64,000 nt of DNA from CAWALV01 sp963782965. Its GTDB lineage: Bacteria > Actinomycetota > Actinomycetes > Acidothermales > Acidothermaceae. The stretch lies in NCBI GenBank assembly GCA_963782965.1, contig CAWALV010000006.1, forward strand, positions 1,922,001-1,986,000, written 5' to 3'. The first letter of the stretch is position 1, and every line of letters starts with the position of its first letter. The translations under genes and the position numbers were made by a program. Shown here piece after piece: positions 34,816-43,940 of the stretch. The notes under the pieces were generated by a model. That model saw only the letters and a program-made list of their open reading frames with translations, had not been told where the DNA came from and searched no databases.

Positions 34816-35757
34816 TCAGCGCGCGGCCGGCGGCTTGGGCGCGAATGTGGTCAATACTTGCTCGACGTTGCGCATGGCCAGGTCGACGTCAGGTTGGCCG
34901 GCGCCGATGCGCGGGTCGTAGTTGCTGTCGAAGAAGACCTCGGTGACACCTTGCTCGGCGAGGTCGTCCAGGTCGGCGCGCACCTGCTCCGCGGTTCCTT
35001 GCAGCGGCCGCCGTTGCCCCGCCTCGCCGGCACCGCCGGCACCCTCCAGTGCGATATCGAGCAGCCCGCGCACGATGAATCGCAGCTGTACCGGGTCACG
35101 GCCGGCCTCCTCGGCGGCAGTGCGGACGACGTCAATCGCGCGCCCGATCGTCTTGAGGTCGGCGCGACTGCTGCTGATCCAGCCATCGGCGATACGGCCC
35201 ACTCGGCGCAATGCGACATCCGCCGAGCCGCCCATCAACAGCGGCGGGTGTGGGCGTTGCACCGGTTTGGGCTCCACCCGGCATCGCGGCACTTCGTAGA
35301 AGGACCCGTGAAACTCCACCTCGTCGCGGGTCCAGATCTCCTTCAGGCAGGCGACGAACTCCTCGGCTCGCGCGCCACGCCGCTCGATGGGCACCCCTGC
35401 CGCGGCGAACTCCTCCGGCGACCAGCCGAGCCCGAGCCCGGCGTCCAGCCGTCCCCCCGACACGACGTCCAATGTGGTCAGTGCCTTCGACAACACGATC
35501 GGGGCATAGAAGGGCACGTTCACGACGCCGATGCCCAGCCTGAGCCGCGACGTGACCGCGGCGACGTAAGCGAGGGCCGGCACCGGATCGACGACGCCGT
35601 GGTAGACCGCGCCCCACTCCTGGTCGACCGGATGGAGCAGCCGCTGCAGCGTCCACACCGACGCATAACCCAGCTCCTCGGCACGGACGGCGACCTGGCG
35701 CATGTTCTGCGCGGTCGCCCAAGCACCCGAGATGGGAAGGCCGACACCGAGTTCCAC
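34816..35757 (-). CDS. LLM-class flavin/F420-dependent oxidoreductase
   Basis: 313 residues, a single luciferase-like TIM barrel. Key blocks: 'MELGVGLPISGAWATAQNMR' at the start, 'LGYASVWT', 'VTSRLRLGIGVVNVPFYAPI', 'GGRLDAGLGLGWSPEEFAAA', 'PPLLMGGSADVALRRVGRIA'. This pattern is common in F420-dependent mycobacterial and actinomycete enzymes, though FMN cannot be excluded. The substrate is unknown. It lies 9 bases downstream of the VOC gene stop, so the two are probably co-transcribed. Confidence 0.82.
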   Translation of the reverse strand: MELGVGLPISGAWATAQNMRQVAVRAEELGYASVWTLQRLLHPVDQEWGAVYHGVVDPVPALAYVAAVTSRLRLGIGVVNVPFYAPIVLSKALTTLDVVSGGRLDAGLGLGWSPEEFAAAGVPIERRGARAEEFVACLKEIWTRDEVEFHGSFYEVPRCRVEPKPVQRPHPPLLMGGSADVALRRVGRIADGWISSSRADLKTIGRAIDVVRTAAEEAGRDPVQLRFIVRGLLDIALEGAGGAGEAGQRRPLQGTAEQVRADLDDLAEQGVTEVFFDSNYDPRIGAGQPDVDLAMRNVEQVLTTFAPKPPAAR

Positions 35758-35766
35758 GCGGCTACC

Positions 35767-36324
35767 TCACTCCTCGTCGAGCATCCGGCCGCCGAAGTAC
35801 ATCAACGGGTCGCTCAACAACTCGATGCCGATGCCGTCAGGATCACGCAGGTACATCGACTCCGGAATGCCGCGTTGCGGGCCGTCGTAGTGCACGCCGG
35901 CGTCGTCGAGCTTGGCACGCATCTCCTCCCACCGGTCGCGAGGCACCGAGATGGCGATGTGCTGGACGCCGCCGATCGCCTCGACTCCTTGCTCGAGACC
36001 GAGGCCAGGGAAGTCGAAGAACCCGAGCAACGTCTTGTTGCCGAGGTCGAAGAAGAAGTGCGACGAGCCGTTGTAATCGCGGTTCTCGACCAGCTCGATG
36101 AGCGGGAATCCGAGCAGGCCCTGATAGAACCCGATCGTCTGCTCGACGTCGGAGCAGATGAGCGCCGCATGGTGGATGCCGCGGCCCGGGCTCGGCTCAC
36201 GGTCTTTGGCCGGGGTCAGGTATTCCTCGCGGAGCTCCTGCCGGCGAGCCTCCAGTTCGAGCAGTTCGGCATCCGTAGGCACGGCGCACACCCCTTCCAA
36301 CGCGAGCTTCAAATGGTTGCGCAT
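35767..36324 (-). CDS. VOC-superfamily (glyoxalase/extradiol dioxygenase-like) protein
   Basis: 185 residues. After a helical lead (about 1-45) there is one VOC unit of two beta-alpha-beta-beta-beta modules. Likely metal ligands are H52 ('GIHHAALICSDV'), H122 ('GVQHIAISVPRD') and E168 ('DPDGIGIELL'), the 2-His-1-carboxylate pattern of dioxygenases and glyoxalases. It heads the VOC-LLM-MDMPI minus-strand run. The substrate is unknown. Confidence 0.78.
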   Translation of the reverse strand: MRNHLKLALEGVCAVPTDAELLELEARRQELREEYLTPAKDREPSPGRGIHHAALICSDVEQTIGFYQGLLGFPLIELVENRDYNGSSHFFFDLGNKTLLGFFDFPGLGLEQGVEAIGGVQHIAISVPRDRWEEMRAKLDDAGVHYDGPQRGIPESMYLRDPDGIGIELLSDPLMYFGGRMLDEE

Positions 36325-36404
36325 GCAACCACCGGCTCTTCGCAGCGTAGTAGCCGCGCGCCGCGTGCGGCAGGCCCCTGGCGAGACGAACCTCGCCGGC
36401 GGCC

Positions 36405-39400
36405 TCAGGCCGGCTGCGGCTCGCGCAGGCGTTGGCTGATGACGGTGGTCACGCCGTCGCCACGCATCGAGACGCCGTACAACGCGTCGGCGATCTCCAT
36501 GGTCGGCTTCTGGTGGGTGATGACGATGAGCTGGCTGCTGTCGCGCAGCTCCTCGAGGATGCCGAGCAGCCGGCGCAGGTTCGTGTCGTCGAGCGCCGCC
36601 TCGACCTCGTCGAGCACGTAGAACGGGCTCGGCCGGGCCTTGAAGATGGCGACGAGGAGCGCGAGCGCGGTGAGCGAGCGCTCCCCGCCCGACAGCAGCG
36701 ACAGCCGCTTGACCTTCTTGCCGGGAGGCCTCGCCTCGACGTCGACACCGGTGTTGAGCAGATCGTGCGGGTCGGTGAGCACGAGGCGTCCGTCGCCGCC
36801 GGGGAACAGCCGCCCGAACACCCCCTCGAACTCCCGGGCGGTGTCTTCGTAGGCGGCGATGAACACCTGTTGCACGCGTTCGTCGATCTCTCGGACGATG
36901 TCGAGCAGGTCGCGCCGGGTGCGCTTGAGATCCTCGAGCTGCTCGCTCAAGAACCGGTGGCGCTCCTCCAGCGCAGAGAACTCCTCCAGCGCCAGCGGGT
37001 TCACCTTGCCGAGCAAGGCGAGCGCGCGTTCGGCCGACCGCGCCCGCTTCTCCTGCTGGGCCCGGACGAACGGCACCGGCTCGGGCGGCGGTGCATCGGC
37101 AGGAGCATCCGGCTCGGGGAAGACCGGCACCGCGACGTCGGGGCCGTACTCGGCGACCAGGAGTCCGGCGTCGACGCCGAACTCCTCCATCGCGCGGTTC
37201 TCGAGCTGCTCGATACGCAATCGCTGCTCGGCGCGAGCGACCTCGTCACGATGGACGACGTCGGTCAGTTGCCCGATCTCGCCGCTGAGTTCGCGGCTGT
37301 GAGCGCGGACGGCGAGCAGCTCGCCCTCGCGGACGACCCGTGCCTGCTCGGCGGCTTCCCGCTCACGTGCCGCGGCCGCGAGCGATAGTTCGAGCCGGGC
37401 GAGCACCGCCTCCGCGCCGATCGCCACGGCGGTGGCGACCACCGACTCGCGTTCGCGTCGGGCACGGCGGATCGCTGCCTTCTCCCGGGCGTCGCGTTCA
37501 GCGGCGGCAGCGGCGTCGAGTTGTGCGGCACGCAGTGCGACCGCGCGGCATCGCTCTTCCGCCGTCCCGACCGCCAACCTGGCTTCGGTCTCGGCGTTGC
37601 GCGCCGTAGCCGCGGCGGATGCGAGCCGGTCACGCTCGGCAGTCGACGGCTCCTCCTCGGTCAGGTCTTGTGCGGCCGTCAGCCGGGCTTCCAGGTCGGC
37701 GAGCGCGGCGCGGTCGCGGTCGATCGCTTCCTGCGCCTGCCCGATCGAACCGGCGAGCCGGTCGGCCTCGGCAGCCGCCGCGCGAGCTTCCGATCCGAGC
37801 TGGCCGAGCTGCTCGGCGACCGCCGCCATCGCCGCATCGGATTCGTGCAACTGGGCCAACGCGGCGTCGGCCCGCGTCGCCGCATCGACCCGCTCGCTTT
37901 CGACCGCATTGATCGCAAAGCGCAGCTGCTCGGCCCGGCTGGCCGCCTGAGCCAGGCCACGACGCGCCTCATCGAGCGCCACTTGCACCTCGAGCAGGGA
38001 CGGCGCGGTCGCCGAGCCGCCGTACGCCCACTGGCTACCCAACACGTCGCCGTCCTGAGTGACGGCGCGCACGTCGGGCAACGCGGCGACCAATGCCCGT
38101 GCCGCCGCCAGGTCGGGCACGACCGCGACCCGATCGGTGAGCCGTTCGAGGGCGGGCCGCAGGGAGTCGGGCACCCGTAACAGGTCTCGAACCCAGCGCG
38201 CGCCGTCGGGCAGCTGCGGCAGCTCGACGGCAGCCGGCGACGTCACGGCAGAATCGCCACCGGCGTGCCCCGACCCGATGACCAGACCGGCTCGCCCTGC
38301 GTCATCGTGCTTGAGCAAGCGCAAAGCCCCGAGCGCATCATCGACGGAGTCGACCGCAACAGCGTCCGCCGCGGCGCCAAGGGCCGCGGCCACGGCGTGT
38401 TCGTAACCGACTTCGACGCCGACGACGGCAGCCACCGAGCCGAGCATGCCCGAGATGCGTCCGGACGCCGCGAGCAGCGCACCGGTGCCGTCCTTGCGGG
38501 CGAGGCCGAGTTCGAGCGCGTCGGCGCGCGCGGCGAGCGAGGACCGCTCCCGTTCGACCTCTCGCTCCTCGTCGCGCAACTTCGCCAACCGCGTCTCGGC
38601 GTCGCCCAACGCCTCGGCAGCGATCTCGTAGTCGGCATCGAGATTCAGCTCGCCCTCGTCGAGGCCCGCGATACGGGACTCCAGCGCCTGGAACTCCTGT
38701 TGTGCCCGGTCTGCTCGCTCGCGAGCCGCGTCGGCCGCCGTCGCGAGTCGGCCGATCTCCTCCTCACTCGCGCTGACGCGGGTGCGCTGCGCGCCGACCT
38801 GGCCGGCGAGCCGGGCCAGGCCTTCCCTGCGATCGGCCGCCGCCCGCATCGCCGCGGCGAGCCGGCGCTGCTCCTCCTCGTACGCGCGTTCTGCCGCGAC
38901 CCGCGACTCGACGGACTCGGCCAACGCCACGCGGTGCGCTTCGAGCTCGGCCGCGAGCGCTGCTTCTTCCGCCCGTGCGGCCGCGGCGTCACCTGCCAGC
39001 TCTTCGGGATCACGGCCCTGCTGCCGCGTCTCCTCCTCGGTCGCCTTGACGTGGCGCTGCCGTTCCGCGGCGATACTCGCCGTCCCTCGCAGCCGTTCGC
39101 GCAGCGACGAGAGGCGATACCACGTCTCCTGTGCCTGGCTGAGCTCCCGTGACTCTCCGCTCATCGCCGCCTCGAGCTCCGCCTCTCGGCGCTTTGCGTC
39201 ACTCAGTTCGCGGTCGAGCTGGGTGCGACGTTCACGCAATGCCGTCTCGTCGGCGACCTCGCGTTCAAGCGCGCTCCGCAGCATGATCAGGTCGTCGGCG
39301 AGGAGCCGCAGCTTGGAGTCACGCAGGTCGGCCTGCACGACTGCAGCACGCCGGGCCACCTCGGCCTGCTTGCCGAGCGGTCCGAGTTGGCGGCGTAGCT

Positions 39401-39989
39401 CGTTCGTCAGGTCTTGTACGCGGGTGAGGTTGGCCTGCATCGCTTCGAGCTTGCGAACGGCCTTCTCCTTGCGCTTGCGATGCTTGAGGACGCCGGCCGC
39501 TTCCTCGATGAACCCGCGACGTTCCTCCGGTGTCGCGTGCAGGATCGCGTCGAGTTGGCCTTGGCCGACGATCACGTGCATCTCACGCCCGATGCCGGAG
39601 TCGGACAGCAACTCCTGGACGTCGAGCAACCGGCAGGACTGGCCGTTGATCGAATACTCCGAGCCACCGTTGCGGAACATGATCCGGCTGATCGTCACCT
39701 CGGTGAACTCAATGGGCAGCGCGCCGTCGCTGTTGTCGACGGTGAGGCTGACCTCGGCACGGCCGAGGGGCGGGCGTCCGGCGGTGCCGGCGAAGATGAC
39801 GTCTTCCATCTTTCCGCCGCGCAGGCTCTTCGCCCCTTGCTCGCCCATGACCCAGGCGAGCGCGTCGACGATGTTGGACTTGCCCGACCCGTTGGGTCCG
39901 ACGACGGAGGTGATGCCGGGCTCGAAGCGCAGCGTGGTCGCCGAGGCGAAGGACTTGAAGCCGCGAAGCGTGAGGCTCTTCAGATACAC
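36405..39989 (-). CDS. smc: Chromosome segregation SMC ATPase
   Basis: 1194 residues from GTG 39989 ('VYLKSLTLRGFKSFASATTL', GGGAG about 10 bases upstream); upstream in-frame codons are less likely. Bacterial condensin core working with ScpA/ScpB. Walker A is 'SVVGPNGSGKSNIVDALAWV'; two long coiled-coil arms flank a hinge at about 500-650 ('SGRISGMLGSVAAVVGVEVG'); the C-terminal head has the signature 'RLSLLSGGERSLTALALLVA' and Walker B 'FYVLDEVEAALDD'. Length and order are normal. A weak TANNNT -10 candidate lies at 40112-40117 on the minus strand, downstream of the terminator at 40179. Confidence 0.96.
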   Translation of the reverse strand: MYLKSLTLRGFKSFASATTLRFEPGITSVVGPNGSGKSNIVDALAWVMGEQGAKSLRGGKMEDVIFAGTAGRPPLGRAEVSLTVDNSDGALPIEFTEVTISRIMFRNGGSEYSINGQSCRLLDVQELLSDSGIGREMHVIVGQGQLDAILHATPEERRGFIEEAAGVLKHRKRKEKAVRKLEAMQANLTRVQDLTNELRRQLGPLGKQAEVARRAAVVQADLRDSKLRLLADDLIMLRSALEREVADETALRERRTQLDRELSDAKRREAELEAAMSGESRELSQAQETWYRLSSLRERLRGTASIAAERQRHVKATEEETRQQGRDPEELAGDAAAARAEEAALAAELEAHRVALAESVESRVAAERAYEEEQRRLAAAMRAAADRREGLARLAGQVGAQRTRVSASEEEIGRLATAADAARERADRAQQEFQALESRIAGLDEGELNLDADYEIAAEALGDAETRLAKLRDEEREVERERSSLAARADALELGLARKDGTGALLAASGRISGMLGSVAAVVGVEVGYEHAVAAALGAAADAVAVDSVDDALGALRLLKHDDAGRAGLVIGSGHAGGDSAVTSPAAVELPQLPDGARWVRDLLRVPDSLRPALERLTDRVAVVPDLAAARALVAALPDVRAVTQDGDVLGSQWAYGGSATAPSLLEVQVALDEARRGLAQAASRAEQLRFAINAVESERVDAATRADAALAQLHESDAAMAAVAEQLGQLGSEARAAAAEADRLAGSIGQAQEAIDRDRAALADLEARLTAAQDLTEEEPSTAERDRLASAAATARNAETEARLAVGTAEERCRAVALRAAQLDAAAAAERDAREKAAIRRARRERESVVATAVAIGAEAVLARLELSLAAAAREREAAEQARVVREGELLAVRAHSRELSGEIGQLTDVVHRDEVARAEQRLRIEQLENRAMEEFGVDAGLLVAEYGPDVAVPVFPEPDAPADAPPPEPVPFVRAQQEKRARSAERALALLGKVNPLALEEFSALEERHRFLSEQLEDLKRTRRDLLDIVREIDERVQQVFIAAYEDTAREFEGVFGRLFPGGDGRLVLTDPHDLLNTGVDVEARPPGKKVKRLSLLSGGERSLTALALLVAIFKARPSPFYVLDEVEAALDDTNLRRLLGILEELRDSSQLIVITHQKPTMEIADALYGVSMRGDGVTTVISQRLREPQPA

Positions 39990-40178
39990 AGCAGCTGCGC
40001 TCCCGCTGGGTTCGAAAACACCGGTCGAGCCGGACTCTCGCACGGTTTCGGGTGGGGTCGAAGCCGCCGCCGGGGAAGCGGGAAACGGTCGGTTGATTCG
40101 GACCGTGCGTCAGCCTACCCGGCTCTGTGCGACCGGCGCAGGAACCTGTCGCACCGAAGTCGACGAGGGCAAAACAAA

Positions 40179-40205
40179 GGGACGCTCCACCGGGGAGCGT
40201 CCCTG
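40179..40205 (-). terminator. Intrinsic terminator after the small coiled-coil gene
   Basis: An 11-bp perfect stem (arms 40179-40189 and 40195-40205, 5-base loop) read on the minus strand is followed immediately by TTTGTTTTG. It lies 62 bases past the stop of the 72-residue gene and before smc, so smc likely has its own promoter. Confidence 0.8.
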
Positions 40206-40266
40206 GATGTCCCGCCTGCGAGGCGCTACGGATAGCCGCCGGAGCCGCCGCAGATCGCGGACCTGA

Positions 40267-40485
40267 TCAGCTGTATGCGGGCTCGGCTTGTGCGACCGAG
40301 ATCGTCACCAGCTCGTCACCGCCGACGTCCTGGCTGTCCAGCTGCGCAGCGGTCAGCGCGTCGTTAGCGGTCTGAAGACGAAGACACTCGTTCTCGAGGT
40401 CGCGGACACGCTGCTGCAGGCGGCGCATTTCCGACTGCAGGCGGGGGTCCGGACCACCGAGATGACCGAGAATCGCCTTTGCCAT
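40267..40485 (-). CDS. Small coiled-coil protein between acyP and smc
   Basis: 72 residues from ATG 40485, with GGAGG 6 bases upstream. The first 15 residues ('AKAILGHLGGPDP') are followed by a heptad-like helix 'EMRRLQQRVRDLENECLRLQ' continuing to about residue 50, then an acidic tail. No known domain. It ends before a clear terminator, so it is a true transcription unit. Position next to smc invites a chromosome-related role, but nothing shows this. Confidence 0.7.
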   Translation of the reverse strand: MAKAILGHLGGPDPRLQSEMRRLQQRVRDLENECLRLQTANDALTAAQLDSQDVGGDELVTISVAQAEPAYS

Positions 40486-40700
40486 GGAGGTCCTCCACTG
40501 GATGCCGGCTGCGGCCGCCTGTCGTGCGCATCGATACCGCTCACGGTGGAGCAATGCACACGAACCGGGCACCGCCTCAGCGGTGGGTGGTCGTGGTTGC
40601 TACCCAGCGTCGCACCTCCAACGGCGACGGTCAACCCCGCCGTTACGATCCGGTCACAATGTTAAATACGACACCAGCCCACACCATGGGGCAAGTCAAG

Positions 40701-41045
40701 TCACCGTTCGACGAACCCAGCGATTCCGTCTTGGGCGTTCGCCCAACGCGTCACGACCCCCACCACGTGGCCCGGACGCTGCCGTGTCGGGGGTCCGTCG
40801 ATCAGCTCGAGCAGTTGCTCGCAAGCCGCCCGGGCTCCCTCCGCGACCACCTGCACCCGACCGTCGTCGAGATTGGTCACACTGCCGACGAGACCCAGCT
40901 CAAGCGCCCGCGAGCGAACCCACCAGCGGAATCCGACACCTTGCACCCGGCCCCGAACCCACGCCGTCAGGCGCACCTCGGTTCGCCCGGCCTGCCCGTC
41001 CTGCTGCTCGGCGCGCCCGGCGCCGCCGGCGGTTCCCGTGCTCAC
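40701..41045 (-). CDS. acyP: Acylphosphatase
   Basis: 114 residues from GTG 41045, overlapping the stop of the upstream gene (GTGA). Hydrolyses acyl phosphates. The signature 'VRGRVQGVGFRWWVRSRALE' supplies the catalytic Arg, and 'GSVTNLDDGRVQVVAEG' the catalytic Asn. A Gly/Gln-rich lead of about 22 residues is unusual and may not be translated if a start further in is used. The gene sits near smc as in many actinomycetes. Confidence 0.92.
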   Translation of the reverse strand: MSTGTAGGAGRAEQQDGQAGRTEVRLTAWVRGRVQGVGFRWWVRSRALELGLVGSVTNLDDGRVQVVAEGARAACEQLLELIDGPPTRQRPGHVVGVVTRWANAQDGIAGFVER

Positions 41046-42238
41046 GGTGAGACGCTAACGCCGTCCGTGGCGCCGAACGACGTCAGGAGCCGCACACCCG
41101 CGGGAAGCGGCGGCCCGAACGCCGTCGAGGCGCCGGTCGCGACGTCGTAGAGCACCAGCCGCCGGGTCGACCCGGCGGTCGCGACATAGAGCAACCGCTC
41201 GCCGTCCATCCAGAACATGCCCGCGCCGGCATCGACGCTCTCGCTGCCCGATGCCACAGCGATCCGGCTCAACCACGGCTCGACGACGACGATCCCCGTG
41301 CTGCTCGTCGCGCGGTCGCCGGAGGTCAACCGTGCTGTCAGGGCCGCGTATCCCCCAGGCCCGTAAGCCATGGTGGCGCCGGGCTCGAATGCCGCGCCCG
41401 GCGGTGCGGCGAGCCCGGCCGGCGGATACACGCCGCCGATGTCGGCGAAGAACATGCGGCAGCCCGACACGGCGGGGCACGACGGGTCCAGCCAGAGCAC
41501 CTCGCCACGCGCCGTCACCCCGACCAGCCGACCGGCATCGGCCAACGGCAGCACGATGCCACGGGGCGACCATTGCGCGATCTGCACGACGCCGTCGCTG
41601 GCGGCGTCGGGTGCGGGCCGAGTGACCACGGCGCTTAACCCGTCCTGCGGCCTGGCCAGCGCCCAACCCTGCGGGAGCACGACCCGCTGGACGCCACCCG
41701 CGGCACTCATGCCGCTGGGCAGCGACAGCGAAGCCGGATCGCCGGCATGCTCGAGGACGGGTTGGTCCTGCATCGCAAGCACCGCGCTGGCCGGGCCCAG
41801 GTCGCTCGACGTGACACCGCCGAGGGAGATGTCCCACTCCTTCCCCCGCCCGGCGACGGCCGCGAATACCCGCGCGACTCGCGTGGACGACGCGGGCTTC
41901 GCGGCCGTCGCCGAGGATGCCGGCCGCACCGTGGTCGCCCACACGCCGGCGACCCGGCCGGGCAGCCGGGCGACCGGAACGGCCGCCGCTGCTCCCGGCG
42001 CGACCTCGAGAATCTGGCTGCCCGCTCGGAGCAGTACGTCCGGCGGGGCGGCGGGCCTGATCGGGCCGGGAAACGGCACCAACCCCTCGCGAAACGCCGG
42101 CCCGCTCCGATGATGCGCGGCGAGCGCTGCGGCTGTCAACGCGACGGCCGCGACCACTGCGCCCGCAACGACAGCGACCTTGCGCCGCGGCCCGTATGGC
42201 CGGCGAGGGCCGCCGCTGACGACGTCGGGCTGCGCCAC
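41042..42238 (-). CDS. Membrane-anchored beta-propeller-like protein of unknown function
   Basis: 398 residues from a GTG at 42238 (start uncertain; no strong Shine-Dalgarno). Short basic cytoplasmic part ('RRPYGPRRKVAVV'), one membrane helix ('VVAGAVVAAVALTAAALAA'), then an extracellular domain with repeated blade-like strands such as 'ILEVAPGAAAAVPVARLPG', 'VLPLADAGRLVGVTARGEVL' and 'GMFWMDGERLLYVATAGSTR'. Architecture recalls the protein at 19702-20904 but without a neighbouring sigma factor. Lies between mutM (20-base gap) and acyP (4-base overlap). Confidence 0.55.
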   Translation of the reverse strand: MAQPDVVSGGPRRPYGPRRKVAVVAGAVVAAVALTAAALAAHHRSGPAFREGLVPFPGPIRPAAPPDVLLRAGSQILEVAPGAAAAVPVARLPGRVAGVWATTVRPASSATAAKPASSTRVARVFAAVAGRGKEWDISLGGVTSSDLGPASAVLAMQDQPVLEHAGDPASLSLPSGMSAAGGVQRVVLPQGWALARPQDGLSAVVTRPAPDAASDGVVQIAQWSPRGIVLPLADAGRLVGVTARGEVLWLDPSCPAVSGCRMFFADIGGVYPPAGLAAPPGAAFEPGATMAYGPGGYAALTARLTSGDRATSSTGIVVVEPWLSRIAVASGSESVDAGAGMFWMDGERLLYVATAGSTRRLVLYDVATGASTAFGPPLPAGVRLLTSFGATDGVSVSP

Positions 42239-42258
42239 ATCACCCAGGTTAGACGCGG

Positions 42259-43113
42259 CTACGGGTGCGGGTGGCGTGGTCGCGGCTGGCAGCGCGGGCA
42301 CAGGTAGGACGAACGGTTCATGAAGCTTTCCCGCCGGATCGCAGTACCGCACCGGGAGCACGGCTCGTCGCGACGTCCATAGACCTCCAGCGAACGGTCG
42401 AAGTAACCGCTCTCGCCGTTGACGTCGACGTACAGGCTGTCGAAGGAGGTCCCGCCCTGCATGAGTGCGCTGCGCATCACATCGCGGACGGCGCTCAGCA
42501 GCCGCTCGGTCTCCGGCCGGCGAATGGTCAGGGTTGGCCTGGCGTAGTGCAAGCGCGCCCGCCACAGCGCTTCGTCGGCGTAGATGTTGCCGATGCCGGA
42601 GACCAGCGACTGGTCCAGCAGCGCCCGCTTGAGACCGGTGCGACGGCGCCGCAGCGCGGCATGGAAGCGCGCTTGGTCGAACGCCGCCTCGAACACGTCC
42701 GGCGCGATGTGGGCGATCTCTGCCGGCAGGCTCGCCCCGCCCGTGGAGACGGACAGCCCGCCGAAGGTTCGCTGGTCGATGAACCGCAGTTGCGTCGCGT
42801 TGTCGGTGAACTCGAAAAGCACCCGCAGGTGCGGGCCGGCCGAAACGTCGGCAGGGACGACGAGCAGCTGACCACTCATGCCGAGGTGGGCGAGCAGCGC
42901 ATCGCCGGAGTCCAGTGGCAGCCAGAGGTATTTGCCGCGGCGGCGCGCGCCGACCACGCGACGTCCGATCAGCGCGGCGGCGAAGTCTGCAGCGCCTGGT
43001 TCGTGTCGCCGTACGGCGCGCACGTGGTGAACCTCGACGGCGCGGATGGTCCGGCCGACGACCCACCGCTCGAGGCCCCGGCGCACCGTTTCGACCTCAG
43101 GAAGCTCCGGCAC
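42259..43113 (-). CDS. mutM: Formamidopyrimidine-DNA glycosylase
   Basis: 284 residues. Removes 8-oxoguanine and Fapy bases. N-terminal 'PELPEVETVRRGLERWVVG' provides the catalytic Pro and Glu once Met is removed; the helix-two-turn-helix has 'LDQSLVSGIGNIYADEALW'; and the C-terminal zinc finger has four Cys in 'CSRCGTAIRRESF' and 'YLCPRC'. Normal length. It follows rnc by 4 bases in the rnc-mutM pair. Confidence 0.96.
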   Translation of the reverse strand: MPELPEVETVRRGLERWVVGRTIRAVEVHHVRAVRRHEPGAADFAAALIGRRVVGARRRGKYLWLPLDSGDALLAHLGMSGQLLVVPADVSAGPHLRVLFEFTDNATQLRFIDQRTFGGLSVSTGGASLPAEIAHIAPDVFEAAFDQARFHAALRRRRTGLKRALLDQSLVSGIGNIYADEALWRARLHYARPTLTIRRPETERLLSAVRDVMRSALMQGGTSFDSLYVDVNGESGYFDRSLEVYGRRDEPCSRCGTAIRRESFMNRSSYLCPRCQPRPRHPHP

Positions 43114-43117
43114 CGGA

Positions 43118-43897
43118 TCAGTCCGACGCGGCCTCGGTGGCCGTCGTCGAGGGGCCGTCGGTAGCGCCGCCGAGACTGCCCTCGACGACGTCCAGCTCGG
43201 TCTCCGCTGCGTGGCGGATCCGATTCCAGGCCTCTTCGGCAGCCTGCTGCTCGGCTTCCTTCTTGCTCCGCCCGGAACCGGTGCCGTAGACGGAGCCGCC
43301 GACCCGCACCTGCGCGGTGAAGGTCTTCTCGTGGTCGGGGCCGCTCTCGCTCACGTCGTAGTACGGAACGCCCAAGAACTGGGCCGCGGTCAACTCCTGG
43401 AGCGAGGTCTTCCAGTCGAGGCCGGCACCCATCCGCGCCGCCTCCTCGATCCGTTCGTCGAACAAGCGGTGGACGAAGTCGGTGGCTGCACCGAGCCCGG
43501 CGTCGACGTACACCGCGCCGATCAGGGCCTCCAGCGCGTCGGCGACGATGGAGGACTTGTTACGCCCGCCGGTGCTCTCCTCGCCTCGACCCAACCGGAG
43601 GAAGTCACCCAAGCCGAGCGAGCGCCCGACGTCGGCGAGCGCACGCATGTTGACGACGGCAGCGCGGAGCTTGGCGAGCTGCCCTTCGGGAAGGTCGGGG
43701 AAGCGGCGGTACAGGGTCTCGGTCACGATCACCCCGAGCACGGCGTCGCCAAGGAACTCGAGCCGTTCGTTGGTGGGGAGTCCACCGTTCTCGTAAGCGT
43801 AGGAGCGATGGGTGATTGCACGCTCGAGCACGGCACGGTCGATGGTGACACCGGCGATCCGCTCGACTTCTTCGAGCCGATCGCCGTCCTCGGTCAT
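43118..43897 (-). CDS. rnc: Ribonuclease III
   Basis: 259 residues from ATG 43897, chosen because GGAGG lies 5 bases upstream (an in-frame ATG 24 bases earlier lacks one). Cleaves double-stranded RNA, including pre-rRNA. The signature is 'NERLEFLGDAVLGVIVTETL', with further metal ligands in 'IVADALEALIGAVYVDAG'; a dsRBD lies at about 170-240 ('TSLQELTAAQFLGVPYYDVS', 'GRSKKEAEQQAAEEAW'). The C-terminus is a short Thr/Ala tail. Confidence 0.96.
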   Translation of the reverse strand: MTEDGDRLEEVERIAGVTIDRAVLERAITHRSYAYENGGLPTNERLEFLGDAVLGVIVTETLYRRFPDLPEGQLAKLRAAVVNMRALADVGRSLGLGDFLRLGRGEESTGGRNKSSIVADALEALIGAVYVDAGLGAATDFVHRLFDERIEEAARMGAGLDWKTSLQELTAAQFLGVPYYDVSESGPDHEKTFTAQVRVGGSVYGTGSGRSKKEAEQQAAEEAWNRIRHAAETELDVVEGSLGGATDGPSTTATEAASD

Positions 43898-43940
43898 CTC
43901 CGCCTCCTCGGCGGATTCCACGTACCCGTGACCTGCGACT

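Noticed and set aside
41042..43066. A 674-codon frame that would extend the propeller gene across mutM.
   Set aside because: The first 270 codons are antiparallel-free shadow of mutM in another frame on the same strand, Arg-rich without motifs; mutM is clearly the real gene.
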